Shown here piece by piece: positions 16,046-22,508 of a stretch of 22,611 bases of DNA (positions are counted from its first letter, which is position 1; every line of letters starts with the position of its first letter). The DNA comes from Propionibacteriaceae bacterium AM104-82. Its GTDB lineage: Bacteria > Actinomycetota > Actinomycetes > Propionibacteriales > Propionibacteriaceae. The DNA is taken from NCBI GenBank assembly GCA_027658995.1, contig JAQDQK010000033.1, positions 1-22,611 on the forward strand. Direction: 5' to 3'. The notes below the pieces were generated by a model that did no database searches, was not told the origin of the DNA, and saw nothing but the letters and a program-made list of their open reading frames with translations. Made by a program: the position numbers and the translations under genes.

Positions 16046-16614
16046 TGCCGAGAAGGTTGCTGCAGGGGGCCGCCGTCGGCCTCATCAACGCGGGCGACGA
16101 GCCCGTCCAGCGGGTGCTGATCGGGGCGACGTGGTCGGCGACCAATGTCGACGTCGACATGTGCGCGCTGCTGCTGACCAGGCACGGGACCGGCTACCGG
16201 GTGCCTTCGGAGCAGGACTTCCTGTACCGGAACCGGCGCACCACCCCTGACCGCAGCGCGTTCCTGGCCTACCTCGCGCCCGGCCAGTCGATCGGACCGG
16301 ACAGGGCGCAGATCATGCTGGACTTCTCGACGATGAACCCCGAGGTGAGCCGCGTCGTGATCGCGATGTCGGCGCTGAAGCAGGGCACCACTCTGCGCGA
16401 GATGGGAACGCTGCGGACCCGCGCGATGGATCTGGCCACCGGCGAGACCATGTACGTCTACCAGCATCCGGCGCCCACCCAACTCGACGCGCAGTGCATC
16501 ACGTTGTGGACGCTGGATCGCGCCGGGAACCGCTGGATGGGCAAGGTCACGGCGACCCCGTACCCGGGCGGACCGCCCGCGCTGGTGCGCGACTACGGGG
16601 CCAAGGCGAGTTAG
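16045..16614 (+). CDS. TerD-family protein, divergent metal site
   Basis: A 189-residue protein. VDVDMCALLLTRHGTGYRVP followed by EQDFLYRN matches the TerD signature (DLDAS.FLL...G.V..DEDFVFYNN). TerD domains bind calcium and belong to tellurite/stress-response systems. Here the second acidic loop, normally G(D/E)GDDE before the VDL strand, is replaced by QSIGPDRAQIMLDFS (about 81-95), so only one or two acidic ligands remain and calcium binding may be weak or lost. It is the last gene of the coupled run and starts within the stop of the GTPase gene. With the vWA and GTPase genes it gives the operon a Ter-like signature. It may act as a regulatory or membrane-surface adaptor. Confidence 0.85.
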   Translation: MPRRLLQGAAVGLINAGDEPVQRVLIGATWSATNVDVDMCALLLTRHGTGYRVPSEQDFLYRNRRTTPDRSAFLAYLAPGQSIGPDRAQIMLDFSTMNPEVSRVVIAMSALKQGTTLREMGTLRTRAMDLATGETMYVYQHPAPTQLDAQCITLWTLDRAGNRWMGKVTATPYPGGPPALVRDYGAKAS

Positions 16615-16621
16615 TCCGCCG

Positions 16622-16627
16622 TAGGAT
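16622..16627 (+). promoter_or_regulatory. Possible -10 hexamer before the lactonase gene
   Basis: TAGGAT fits TANNNT and ends 6 nt before the ATG at 16634, so transcription could start at the start codon. The same bases contain AGGA, which could instead serve as a ribosome site for read-through from the TerD gene (19-nt gap). The two readings cannot be separated by eye. Confidence 0.3.
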
Positions 16628-16633
16628 GAGGGC

Positions 16634-17650
16634 ATGTCTGATGAGGCTCTGATCCTGGTTGGAAATGACAAGGGCGGGACCATCTCGGCCCTGCGTCTCG
16701 ACGGTGACCGGTTGGTCGAGGAGGCGGTGACCGAGGTCGGCCTCGGATGCAGCACCTTCGCCGTCGACGCGGCCCGCGACCTGGTGTACTGCGCCGTCAA
16801 GGACCCGGAGCCGGCGATCCTGACGCTTCGGTTGGACAGGTCGACCGGCGGGCTCACCGAGATCGCACGGCGCCCCGTCGACGATCCGCTGGCCTACCTC
16901 GCGATCACTCCGAACGCCCTGCTCGCCGCGTCGTACCACGGCGGCTGGGGCACCAGTTATCAGGTGGTCGACGGCGTCGTCGGCCCCGAGATGGGGCGGA
17001 TGTCGCACCGCAACATGCACGCCGCCGTCCCCGACCCAAAGGGCCGCAACGCGTACTTCGTCTCGCTCGGCGACGACCTGATCGCCCAGTACTCGATCGC
17101 CACGGACGGCGAACTCGTCGAACTGTCGGCTCCCTTCGTCCGGGTGTCGCCCGGAGACGGCCCGCGGCACCTGGTGGTGTCGGCGGACGACCGCAACGCC
17201 TACCTGATCACGGAGTTCACGGGGCAGGCGGTCCGCTTCGACCGCAGCGAGGGCGGCAGGCTCGACAAGGCCGAGGACGTGCAGGCCTTCGACGCGGCGT
17301 CCGGGCTCGGGATCAGCGCCTACGGCCTCGACCCGCGCGCCAACCACCTGATCTGGGGCGCCGACGTCGCGCTCGCCGACGGGTGGCTGCTGTGCACGGA
17401 GCGCTCCGAGTCGACCGTCGCCGCCATCCGGCTTGACGGCGACGGACGGCTGACCGACACCGTCGTGCTGACCCACGTCGAGAAGCAGCCGCGCGGGATG
17501 GCGGTCGCACCTGACGGCCACCACGTCGTCGTCGCGGGGGAGGCCTCCGATCACGCCGCGCTGTACCGGTTGGAGCGCGACGGTCGGCTGGTCGAACTGG
17601 ACCGGATCCACACCGGACGCGGCCCGAACTGGGTTCGTTTCGTCGCCTGA
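16634..17650 (+). CDS. Lactonase-family (6-phosphogluconolactonase-like) seven-bladed beta-propeller
   Basis: A 338-residue protein, the usual length for the lactonase (YbhE/Pgl-type, PF10282) family. It shows regularly repeated blade motifs: DAARDLVYCAVK, GPRHLVVSADDRNAYLITEF and QPRGMAVAPDGHHVVVAG, ending in GPNWVRFVA, which matches the family's final strand. Members hydrolyse 6-phosphogluconolactone in the oxidative pentose phosphate pathway or act on other sugar lactones; the substrate cannot be told here. No signal peptide, so cytoplasmic. It follows the TerD gene by only 19 nt, so read-through is possible, but it is a housekeeping-type metabolic gene and probably not a functional part of the ten-gene system. 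One residue pattern departs from classical Pgl: the segment SYHGGWGTSYQV is used where many members have NYxxGSV. Confidence 0.8.
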   Translation: MSDEALILVGNDKGGTISALRLDGDRLVEEAVTEVGLGCSTFAVDAARDLVYCAVKDPEPAILTLRLDRSTGGLTEIARRPVDDPLAYLAITPNALLAASYHGGWGTSYQVVDGVVGPEMGRMSHRNMHAAVPDPKGRNAYFVSLGDDLIAQYSIATDGELVELSAPFVRVSPGDGPRHLVVSADDRNAYLITEFTGQAVRFDRSEGGRLDKAEDVQAFDAASGLGISAYGLDPRANHLIWGADVALADGWLLCTERSESTVAAIRLDGDGRLTDTVVLTHVEKQPRGMAVAPDGHHVVVAGEASDHAALYRLERDGRLVELDRIHTGRGPNWVRFVA

Positions 17651-17673
17651 CGGCCTTGTCTGGCCCCTTTCTG

Positions 17674-17690
17674 CCGGCTTCGTGAGCCGG
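17674..17690 (+). terminator. Hairpin after the lactonase gene
   Basis: CCGGCT and AGCCGG form a perfect 6-bp stem around a 5-nt loop (TCGTG), 23 nt after the stop. There is no U-run after it, so it could be an actinobacterial U-less terminator or only an mRNA 3'-end structure. Confidence 0.35.
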
Positions 17691-17725
17691 TCGCTCCGTA
17701 GTGTGCTTGTCGGAACGAGTCGCAC

Positions 17726-17730
17726 GGAGG
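17726..17730 (+). promoter_or_regulatory. Ribosome binding site for the lipoprotein gene
   Basis: GGAGG lies 10 nt before the ATG at 17741 and supports that start. TAGTGT at 17699-17704 could be its -10 element, but no convincing -35 is seen. Confidence 0.55.
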
Positions 17731-17740
17731 TGGGGTCGCA

Positions 17741-18481
17741 ATGGGACGCACGCGCAGGATCGGGGTCGCCGCGGCGGCCGTGCTCGCCGGGGTCGCACTG
17801 ATGGGTTGCTCCGGGTCGAAGCAGACAGACCCGGTCGAGATCGGGAGCCTGCCCGCCGACGTGGGCGCGCCCATCGACCTGACTGGGAAGGTCGCAGACA
17901 CCGGCGCCCTTGTCGACTGGCCCGACGCGTGCGGCCTGCTGACCGACGAGGTGGTGCAGTCGCTGCTTCCGCAGACCGAGTCGATCGTGAAGACGCCCGA
18001 GTCGCAGACCTTCGAGTTCCACTCCGTCGACGACCCGCTGGCGGCGCAGGGCACCAAGGTCGAGGTGCCGGACTCGCGCTGCACGGTGAAGTTCGGACTG
18101 CCGCTCGGCATGTTGGCGTTGGACTCGACGAAGTCGGACCTCCTGGTCGTGCTCGACTACGCGGGCTCGCCGTCGGCCTTCGACCTGAACTTCGAGTACG
18201 ACGAGTCGAGGGCGGTGCCGATCGAGAACGGCAGGTGCATGCGCGATGACCTGCTGCCGAACGCCTACTCATGCGCGAACGCCACGGGCCAGGTCGCGTT
18301 CTCGGTCCAGTTGACGATGCCGCACCACGGCAAGAGCTTGAAGGACCCGTCGCGCTACGTCCACGACGGTGAGACGACGGAGTTCTCGACGAGCGACGAC
18401 GACGCGGTCCGCCGCGAGTACCTGGACGAGCGGATCACGCTCCCGGCGATCGAGGCGATCCTCACCCGCCTGAAGGGCTGA
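17741..18481 (+). CDS. Lipoprotein, DUF3558-like
   Basis: A 246-residue protein with a lipoprotein signal: basic MGRTRR, a hydrophobic run, and the lipobox ALMGC with the lipid-modified cysteine at C23, followed by SGSKQTD. The mature part begins with a linker and then DACGLLTDEVVQSLLP, which resembles the PCxLLTxxEV motif opening the DUF3558 family of actinobacterial lipoproteins. Four more cysteines occur in the mature part (in DACGLL, SRCTVK, GRCMRD and YSCANA), enough for two disulfides. It would be anchored to the outer face of the cytoplasmic membrane. Family function is unknown. It has its own ribosome site and lies 90 nt after the lactonase gene behind a hairpin, so it is probably a separate unit. 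Confidence 0.85.
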   Translation: MGRTRRIGVAAAAVLAGVALMGCSGSKQTDPVEIGSLPADVGAPIDLTGKVADTGALVDWPDACGLLTDEVVQSLLPQTESIVKTPESQTFEFHSVDDPLAAQGTKVEVPDSRCTVKFGLPLGMLALDSTKSDLLVVLDYAGSPSAFDLNFEYDESRAVPIENGRCMRDDLLPNAYSCANATGQVAFSVQLTMPHHGKSLKDPSRYVHDGETTEFSTSDDDAVRREYLDERITLPAIEAILTRLKG

Positions 18482-18576
18482 GTCCCGCCGGGGCCTACGG
18501 GAGAGGCGCTGATCGGTCACCCACGACCCGCACGGCAACAAGTCGGTTGCGGACGTGCCGAATCGATCCTTGGCGC

Positions 18577-18599
18577 GTCTCGACAGGCTCGACGAACGG
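18577..18599 (+). repeat. Short box CTCGACAGGCTCGACGA, copy 1
   Basis: GTCTCGACAGGCTCGACGAA opens the repeat field. Further copies start at 18949 (one change, CTGGCTC), 19025 and 19363 (CTCGATGA). Confidence 0.7.
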
Positions 18600-18642
18600 C
18601 CCCCGCCGGTTGAGTCGGGCCCTGCTGGTTGATCCGTGCCCT

Positions 18643-18770
18643 GCTGGTTGAGCCGGGCAAAGGCGCGAAGCGCCGCAGCCCGCGTCGAAACCCTCTGGCG
18701 CCCGGTGCTGGGACCGGTTGGCCGCTGCTGGCAGGTTGCGGGCCGTTGGCTGAGCTTGTCGAAGCCTCCG
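18643..18770 (+). repeat. Repeat element R1, copy 1
   Basis: Runs from GCTGGTTGAGCC to GCTTGTCGAAGCCTCCG. It contains the hairpin GGCGC-GAA-GCGCC at 662-674 of the 18-kb block (18662-18674). It differs from copies 2 and 3 at a few bases (GGACCGG for GGACCCG, GGCAGG for GGCGCCGG). Confidence 0.8.
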
Positions 18771-18808
18771 AAAGTGGAGACAGTCCGACGGCTGCGTTGC
18801 TCGGCCTG

Positions 18809-18970
18809 GTCTTGGCTTCCGACGACGGCGTCGGAGGACTTCGACCGATGCGGTCCGCTCCGCGCCCCGGATGGCTCAGTCAGCGGACCGATGCCGCGTG
18901 GCCGTGTCGAGGCTCGCGGCACTCGTGGGGGAGTCGGTGGTTGCGGACGTCTCGACTGGCTCGACGAACA
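18809..18970 (+). repeat. Repeat element R2, copy 1
   Basis: Begins with a perfect 6-bp stem, CCGACG-ACGG-CGTCGG at 18819-18834, then GACTTCGACCGATGCGG and TCAGTCAGCGG, and ends in a CTCGACTGGCTCGA box. Confidence 0.7.
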
Positions 18971-19054
18971 CGGGCAGCCCGCGTCGAAACCCTCTTGCAG
19001 CCGGGAGAGCCGTGGGTCTCGGACGTCTCGACAGGCTCGACGAGCGGCGTCATC

Positions 19055-19184
19055 GCTGGTTGAGCCGGGCAAAGGCGCGAAGCGCCGCAGCCCGCGTCGA
19101 AACCCTCTGGCGCCCGGTGCTGGGACCCGTTGGCCGCTGCTGGCGCCGGTTGCGGATCGTTGGCTGAGCTTGTCGAAGCCTCCG
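19055..19184 (+). repeat. Repeat element R1, copy 2
   Basis: Identical by eye to copy 3 over about 130 bases, including GGACCCGTTGGCCGCTGCTG and CGGTTGCGGATCGTTGGC. It is preceded in both cases by GAGCGGCGTCAT. Confidence 0.85.
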
Positions 19185-19218
19185 ATGGTGGAAGCAGTCT
19201 GAAAGCTGCGTGCTTGGC

Positions 19219-19385
19219 TGGTCTCGGCTCCCGACGACGGCGTCGGAGGACTTCGACCGATGCGGTCCGCTCCGCGCCCCGCATGGCTCAGTCAGCGGAC
19301 GAGTCGCGTGGGCTGTGCCGAGCCTCGCGGCGCCCGTGGGGGCTGTCGCTGTGGCGTGGGACTTCTCGACAGGCTCGATGAGCGG
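19219..19385 (+). repeat. Repeat element R2, copy 2
   Basis: Carries the CCGACG-ACGG-CGTCGG hairpin at 19231-19246 and the CTTCGACCGATGCGG core, closing with TTCTCGACAGGCTCGATGA. Confidence 0.75.
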
Positions 19386-19392
19386 CGTCATT

Positions 19393-19522
19393 GCTGGTTG
19401 AGCCGGGCAAAGGCGCGAAGCGCCGCAGCCCGCGTCGAAACCCTCTGGCGCCCGGTGCTGGGACCCGTTGGCCGCTGCTGGCGCCGGTTGCGGATCGTTG
19501 GCTGAGCTTGTCGAAGCCTCCG
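19393..19522 (+). repeat. Repeat element R1, copy 3
   Basis: Starts 338 bases after copy 2 and matches it throughout by eye, which points to recent duplication or gene conversion. Confidence 0.85.
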
Positions 19523-19588
19523 AAGTGGAAGCGGTCCGACTGCCGCATTGTTGCCTGGTGAGGGTCTCCGTCGACTTGTGTGGGTCGA

Positions 19589-19675
19589 CTTCGACCGATG
19601 CGGCCCGCTCCGCGCCCCGCATGGTTCAGTCAGCGGGGGAGTCGCGTGGCCGTGTCAAGCCTCCCGGCACCGGGT
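19589..19675 (+). repeat. Repeat element R2, copy 3 (truncated), overlapping the HNH gene end
   Basis: The core GACTTCGACCGATGCGG...TCAGTCAGCGG is present, but the hairpin before it is absent and the match to copy 1 fades after GCCGTGTCAAGCCTC. From 19630 on it lies inside the reading frame of the minus-strand endonuclease gene. Confidence 0.7.
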
Positions 19676-21588
19676 GAGCTTTGTGTGGGCGTCGTCGTCC
19701 GACGCCGGGAGCCGTAGGACGTCACGTCGTAGGCGTATCCGAGCGGACTGGTCCACACCAACTGGCCGGGCGACGGCTGGTCGAGCACCCAGAAGCCGGC
19801 CGTCTTGGCCCGATGCACCCCGCGCGACAGGGGAGCCAGGTTCCCGATCCGGGTCTGCCCGGCGACACCAGGACGGTAAGCAACGGTGTGATCCTGATCG
19901 AGTGACCCGGTGCTCCGGTTCGAGAACGGGAACGGCTCGACAGGGAAGGCCAGCGTCACGGCCCGGCGCATCCGGTCGGTGGGAACGTAGCGATCGGCGG
20001 GCGCGAACCTAGGCAGGTCGATCACGGGCTGGACGCGCACGTCGAAGGACGCCTCGCCGAGCAGTTCCCGCAACAGCGCCGTCGTGATGTGACCCGCCCG
20101 CTCGACCCGGGCGACCGGGCTCAGTTCGCCAAGGGCGTCGGCATGCAGGTGCACCGCGACCTGCAGCACCGGTCGGCGGCGATCGGAAGCGCGCCCAGCC
20201 TTGGCCCCGCGAGCGCGAGAAGAGTGCGAACCAGCCGACGGCTCGCCCACCAGTTCACCGGGCAGATGCGCAGCCGTCCGGCTCCTTCGCCGCCCATCGT
20301 CGAGACCCGCAGGCCCATCGTCGGGACCGGCAGCCGAGTCGCCGACCGCAACGGAGGGAGTACCTGGGCGGCCGGGTTGGCACGTGACCCGTTCGGAACC
20401 GGGCCCGGGCAGAGTCCTCCCACATGAGGAGGCAACCGTTCTGTCAGCGGAGCGCTCGGGACCCTTCGCGTGCGCGGAAGCTTGGTGGGGAGGCCCACTC
20501 GCACCGCTGAATGGGAAGCCCAGGCCGTCGTGCGCCGAGAACAGCTTCGCGATGAGATCAGCGGCCGCTCCTCGGAGGGCCTCAGGCGTACCGACCGGGC
20601 GCCCGGCGCTCCCGGCGGTGTCCGCGACCGGCTTCGAAGGGAGTTCCGCGGCCACTTCCTGCGATGCACCAGACCACCAAGCGTCGCCGCCGGCGGACGT
20701 GACCGGCGCCGCGGGGCGACCCAGGACGGCGTCCCCCGACGCAACGCCCTCGCCCCCGACCGACGTGCAGCGGGGACACCGGCACTGCAGGTGCCCACCG
20801 GCCACCGCCTCGTCGAGCAGAGAATCGAGCAACTCCGGCTGCGGCGCCGCATCCAGAAGGGCGGCGGCCTGATGTGGGTCGACGAGGACCGTCAGGGCCT
20901 TCGCGCGCCGCTGGCTCGCCGTGAGTGTCGGGAACGTGGGTTCGAGGAGGGCCGCGACCTGGTCGAGCCGCTCGTCGAGCAGCCTTGCGTCGAGCACGTC
21001 GAGGCGACCGGTGAGGTTCATCACGCCCTCGAACAGGCCCCAGGTCCAGACGCCGCGATCCTCCCGCGTCTTCCGCTCCCGCTCGGCGGCGAGCTTGGCG
21101 TCGACCGCGATGATGAGCTTGTCGAGCAGGTTGAAAGCGGCCGTCCACCCGAGCCCCGCCTGGCGCCTGCACCACTGGTTCGTCACGGAGTCGGCGTGCA
21201 CCGGGTGCAGGTGAGCGCACCTGGCGGCCGCCTTGAGCGCCCGGCCCGCGTCGAGTTCGAGCCGTTGGACCGCCTCGTACAGGCGGGGGTGGCGGTGTTT
21301 CAGGTTCAGCGCGTCGGCCAGCCGTCCGGTCGCGGCCGGGGGAGTGCAGCCGAGCAGGCCTGCGATCTCGAGGCGCAGGTGCTCGGAGACGCTCGGGGTT
21401 CCCTCGCCGCCGACCTGCACGCGCCGCTCGACCAGCACCTCGGTGAGTTCGTCCTCGTCCAGCCGGTAGCACTCGGCCAGGTCGCACAGCGCCTCGATGA
21501 TCTGCGCCTCGCCCCGCCGACGCGCACGATCGCCGTCGAGCAACCGCTGCGCCGCGGCCCGCCCCTCGATCAGTGCCCTGCCTTCCAT
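19630..21588 (-). CDS. DUF222/HNH endonuclease (13E12-repeat family type)
   Basis: A 652-residue protein. The N-terminal 275 residues match the helical DUF222 domain (for example ALNLKHRHPRLYEAVQRLEL, AGRALKAAARCAHL). After CRCPRC comes a long Ser/Gly/Pro-rich linker (about 285-480) that makes the protein longer than the usual 400-500 residues. The HNH nuclease segment follows: DQDHT with D566-H567, IGNLAPL with N583 and RGVHRAKT with H592. Members are DNA endonucleases or remnants of mobile repeats, widespread in Actinobacteria and often damage-inducible. The ATG at 21588 has GAGGG just upstream, and a PafBC-type promoter ends 6 nt before it. The last 16 residues or so (SSPGAGRLDTATRLPR) are read from the neighbouring repeat and are atypical for the family. 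Confidence 0.85.
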   Translation of the reverse strand: MEGRALIEGRAAAQRLLDGDRARRRGEAQIIEALCDLAECYRLDEDELTEVLVERRVQVGGEGTPSVSEHLRLEIAGLLGCTPPAATGRLADALNLKHRHPRLYEAVQRLELDAGRALKAAARCAHLHPVHADSVTNQWCRRQAGLGWTAAFNLLDKLIIAVDAKLAAERERKTREDRGVWTWGLFEGVMNLTGRLDVLDARLLDERLDQVAALLEPTFPTLTASQRRAKALTVLVDPHQAAALLDAAPQPELLDSLLDEAVAGGHLQCRCPRCTSVGGEGVASGDAVLGRPAAPVTSAGGDAWWSGASQEVAAELPSKPVADTAGSAGRPVGTPEALRGAAADLIAKLFSAHDGLGFPFSGASGPPHQASAHAKGPERSADRTVASSCGRTLPGPGSERVTCQPGRPGTPSVAVGDSAAGPDDGPAGLDDGRRRSRTAAHLPGELVGEPSAGSHSSRARGAKAGRASDRRRPVLQVAVHLHADALGELSPVARVERAGHITTALLRELLGEASFDVRVQPVIDLPRFAPADRYVPTDRMRRAVTLAFPVEPFPFSNRSTGSLDQDHTVAYRPGVAGQTRIGNLAPLSRGVHRAKTAGFWVLDQPSPGQLVWTSPLGYAYDVTSYGSRRRTTTPTQSSPGAGRLDTATRLPR

Positions 21589-21594
21589 ACCCTC

Positions 21595-21617
21595 ACGCTA
21601 CGCGGCGCCACTGACAG
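21595..21617 (-). promoter_or_regulatory. PafBC-type DNA-damage promoter (RecA-independent motif)
   Basis: On the minus strand CTGTCAGTG (21617-21609) is followed by exactly 8 nt and then TAGCGT (21600-21595). The mycobacterial RecA/LexA-independent damage promoter is TTGTCRGTG-N8-TANNNT, bound by PafBC. Only the first base differs. The -10 ends 6 nt before the ATG of the endonuclease gene, so the transcript is probably leaderless or nearly so. Confidence 0.8.
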
Positions 21618-21664
21618 TTTTTCGCGGCCGAAGCACGCCAGGGCAAGGGGTTCTGCTCCAAGGA

Positions 21665-22054
21665 CTACTCGTTGACGATGATCCCGATGGTCACGGGTTC
21701 GTCCAGCGGTTGGCACTCGCCCGGGCTCTCGACGAAGCAGAGGCGCACCTCAACGGACGTCCTGCCCGGCGCGACCCCGGTCACCGTGATGTAGGCAGGC
21801 TCCTCGCAGCCACCCGGCGCGCAGCCGGGAGCGGCCTCGCCGTGGGTCAGTTCGACGGTCGCGACCTCCTCGTCCGGGCCGGTGACGATCGTCATCTGTC
21901 GCCTGGCGCTCTGGTTCGAGGACCCGACCTCGAACAGTTGCGACTCGCCGACGGCGACCTGCGCCTCCCAGGGAACGGGATCCGGATCGGGCTCGACCGG
22001 CGCGGGGCCGATGCCGAAGAGCGTCATCAGGAACGCCAGGATGATGGACAACAT
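21665..22054 (-). CDS. Small membrane-anchored or secreted beta-sandwich protein
   Basis: A 129-residue protein. Residues 1-16 (MLSIILAFLMTLFGIG) form a hydrophobic N-terminus that could be a TM anchor or an uncleaved signal. A Pro/Asp linker follows (PAPVEPDPDPVP), then about 100 residues of beta strands including ITVTGVAPGRTSVEVRLC, a pattern like bacterial Ig-like (BIG2-type) domains. Cysteines at 78, 83, 106 and 114 could form two disulfides, in keeping with an extracytoplasmic location. GGTGAG at 22070-22065 lies 10 nt before the ATG. It is transcribed toward the endonuclease gene with 76 nt between them, but the damage promoter in that gap makes co-transcription unnecessary. No named family is recognised. 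Confidence 0.7.
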   Translation of the reverse strand: MLSIILAFLMTLFGIGPAPVEPDPDPVPWEAQVAVGESQLFEVGSSNQSARRQMTIVTGPDEEVATVELTHGEAAPGCAPGGCEEPAYITVTGVAPGRTSVEVRLCFVESPGECQPLDEPVTIGIIVNE

Positions 22055-22106
22055 GGCTCAGGTTCTCACCCGATCGGGTCGACACCGCCACCAGGCCACC
22101 CACCGA

Positions 22107-22130
22107 CCCTCCTCGCTTCGACAGGGAGGG
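22107..22130. other. Inverted repeat CCCTCC...GGAGGG
   Basis: A 6-bp stem around a 12-nt loop that includes GCTTCGACAGG, a fragment of the repeat-field box. It may be a dispersed single copy of that palindromic repeat; its role is unknown. Confidence 0.35.
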
Positions 22131-22184
22131 CGGGGAAACACCGTCGGAGTGGACGAGTCGATAGCCGGCGAACGATGAACCGCG

Positions 22185-22238
22185 ATATCCACCGACCGTC
22201 CACAAGTTATCCACAACCTTGTCCACATCGGGGGATAA
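22185..22238 (+). other. Phased array of DnaA-box-like 9-mers
   Basis: Four same-orientation boxes start at 22185 (ATATCCACC, 7/9), 22196 (CCGTCCACA, 7/9), 22207 (TTATCCACA, perfect) and 22219 (TTGTCCACA, the high-GC actinobacterial form). The spacings are 11, 11 and 12 bp, close to one helical turn. An inverted fifth candidate, TTATCCCCC, lies at 22238-22230 on the other strand. This looks like a DnaA binding cluster, as in an origin or a DnaA-titrating or regulatory site. No dnaA, dnaN or rep gene is in the window. Confidence 0.65.
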
Positions 22239-22307
22239 GTTACAACCGTGTCGTTAGGCCCCGAATGGGGAGCTGCGCCAGAGGTGGTTGTCGAGCCGCA
22301 GCCTAGA

Positions 22308-22350
22308 TTGAACAAACGGCCCTCTATTTAAAATACCGTTCAAAGTAGAG
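22308..22350. other. AT-rich tract with nested inverted repeats
   Basis: TATTTAAAATA at 22325-22335 is the longest A/T run in this GC-rich window. It is framed by CTCTA/TAGAG (22322-22326, 22346-22350) and by TTGAACAAACGG/CCGTTCAA (22308, 22336). It could be an easily melted element next to the DnaA boxes, or a promoter. Confidence 0.4.
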
Positions 22351-22404
22351 CGTCGCCGAGCGATCACCCGACCCCAAGAGGCTGTGGTTGCTGTCATACG
22401 GAGC

Positions 22405-22452
22405 CGCAATATGACCCCCTACATGAGGCGTCATATAGGGGGTCATATTGCG
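22405..22452. repeat. Perfect 17-bp inverted repeat with 14-nt centre
   Basis: CGCAATATGACCCCCTA at 22405-22421 is the exact reverse complement of 22436-22452. Each arm contains TAGGGGGTCATAT. It could be an operator for a dimeric regulator, a centromere-like site or a hairpin. Confidence 0.85.
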
Positions 22453-22508
22453 CTGCCCAAGGCTCGTCTTGAGCGCAACCGCTGTATCACTGCCTGTATT
22501 GCGCGACG

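Larger units (their letters stand above)
18482..19680. repeat. Compound repeat field, three imperfect units, no credible gene
   Basis: About 1.2 kb made of alternating repeats. Element R1 (opening GCTGGTTGAGCCGGGCAAAG, closing with TTGGCTGAGCTTGTCGAAGC) occurs three times. Element R2 (CTTCGACCGATGCGG, CCGCTCCGCGCCCC, TCAGTCAGCGG) follows each R1. Short CTCGACAGGCTCGA boxes, the near-complement of TTGAGC(T/C)TGTCGA, separate them. The open frames here shift between repeat copies and encode only low-complexity peptides such as PGKGAKRRSPRRNPLAPG, which I regard as non-coding. Similar palindromic repeats are scattered between genes in many actinobacterial genomes, in my recollection. Bases 18482-18570, before the first box, show nothing. 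Confidence 0.85.

Noticed and set aside
18629..19622. Several overlapping open frames in the repeat field
   Set aside because: All are made of the repeats, shift frame between copies and encode no domain; stop codons are simply rare at this GC content.
18577..19680. CRISPR array
   Set aside because: Repeat units are long, few, irregularly spaced and compound; there are no uniform 25-40-bp repeats with unique spacers and no cas gene nearby.
20470..21675. Plus-strand open frame opposite the HNH endonuclease
   Set aside because: Antisense shadow of the DUF222/HNH gene, without start context or domain.
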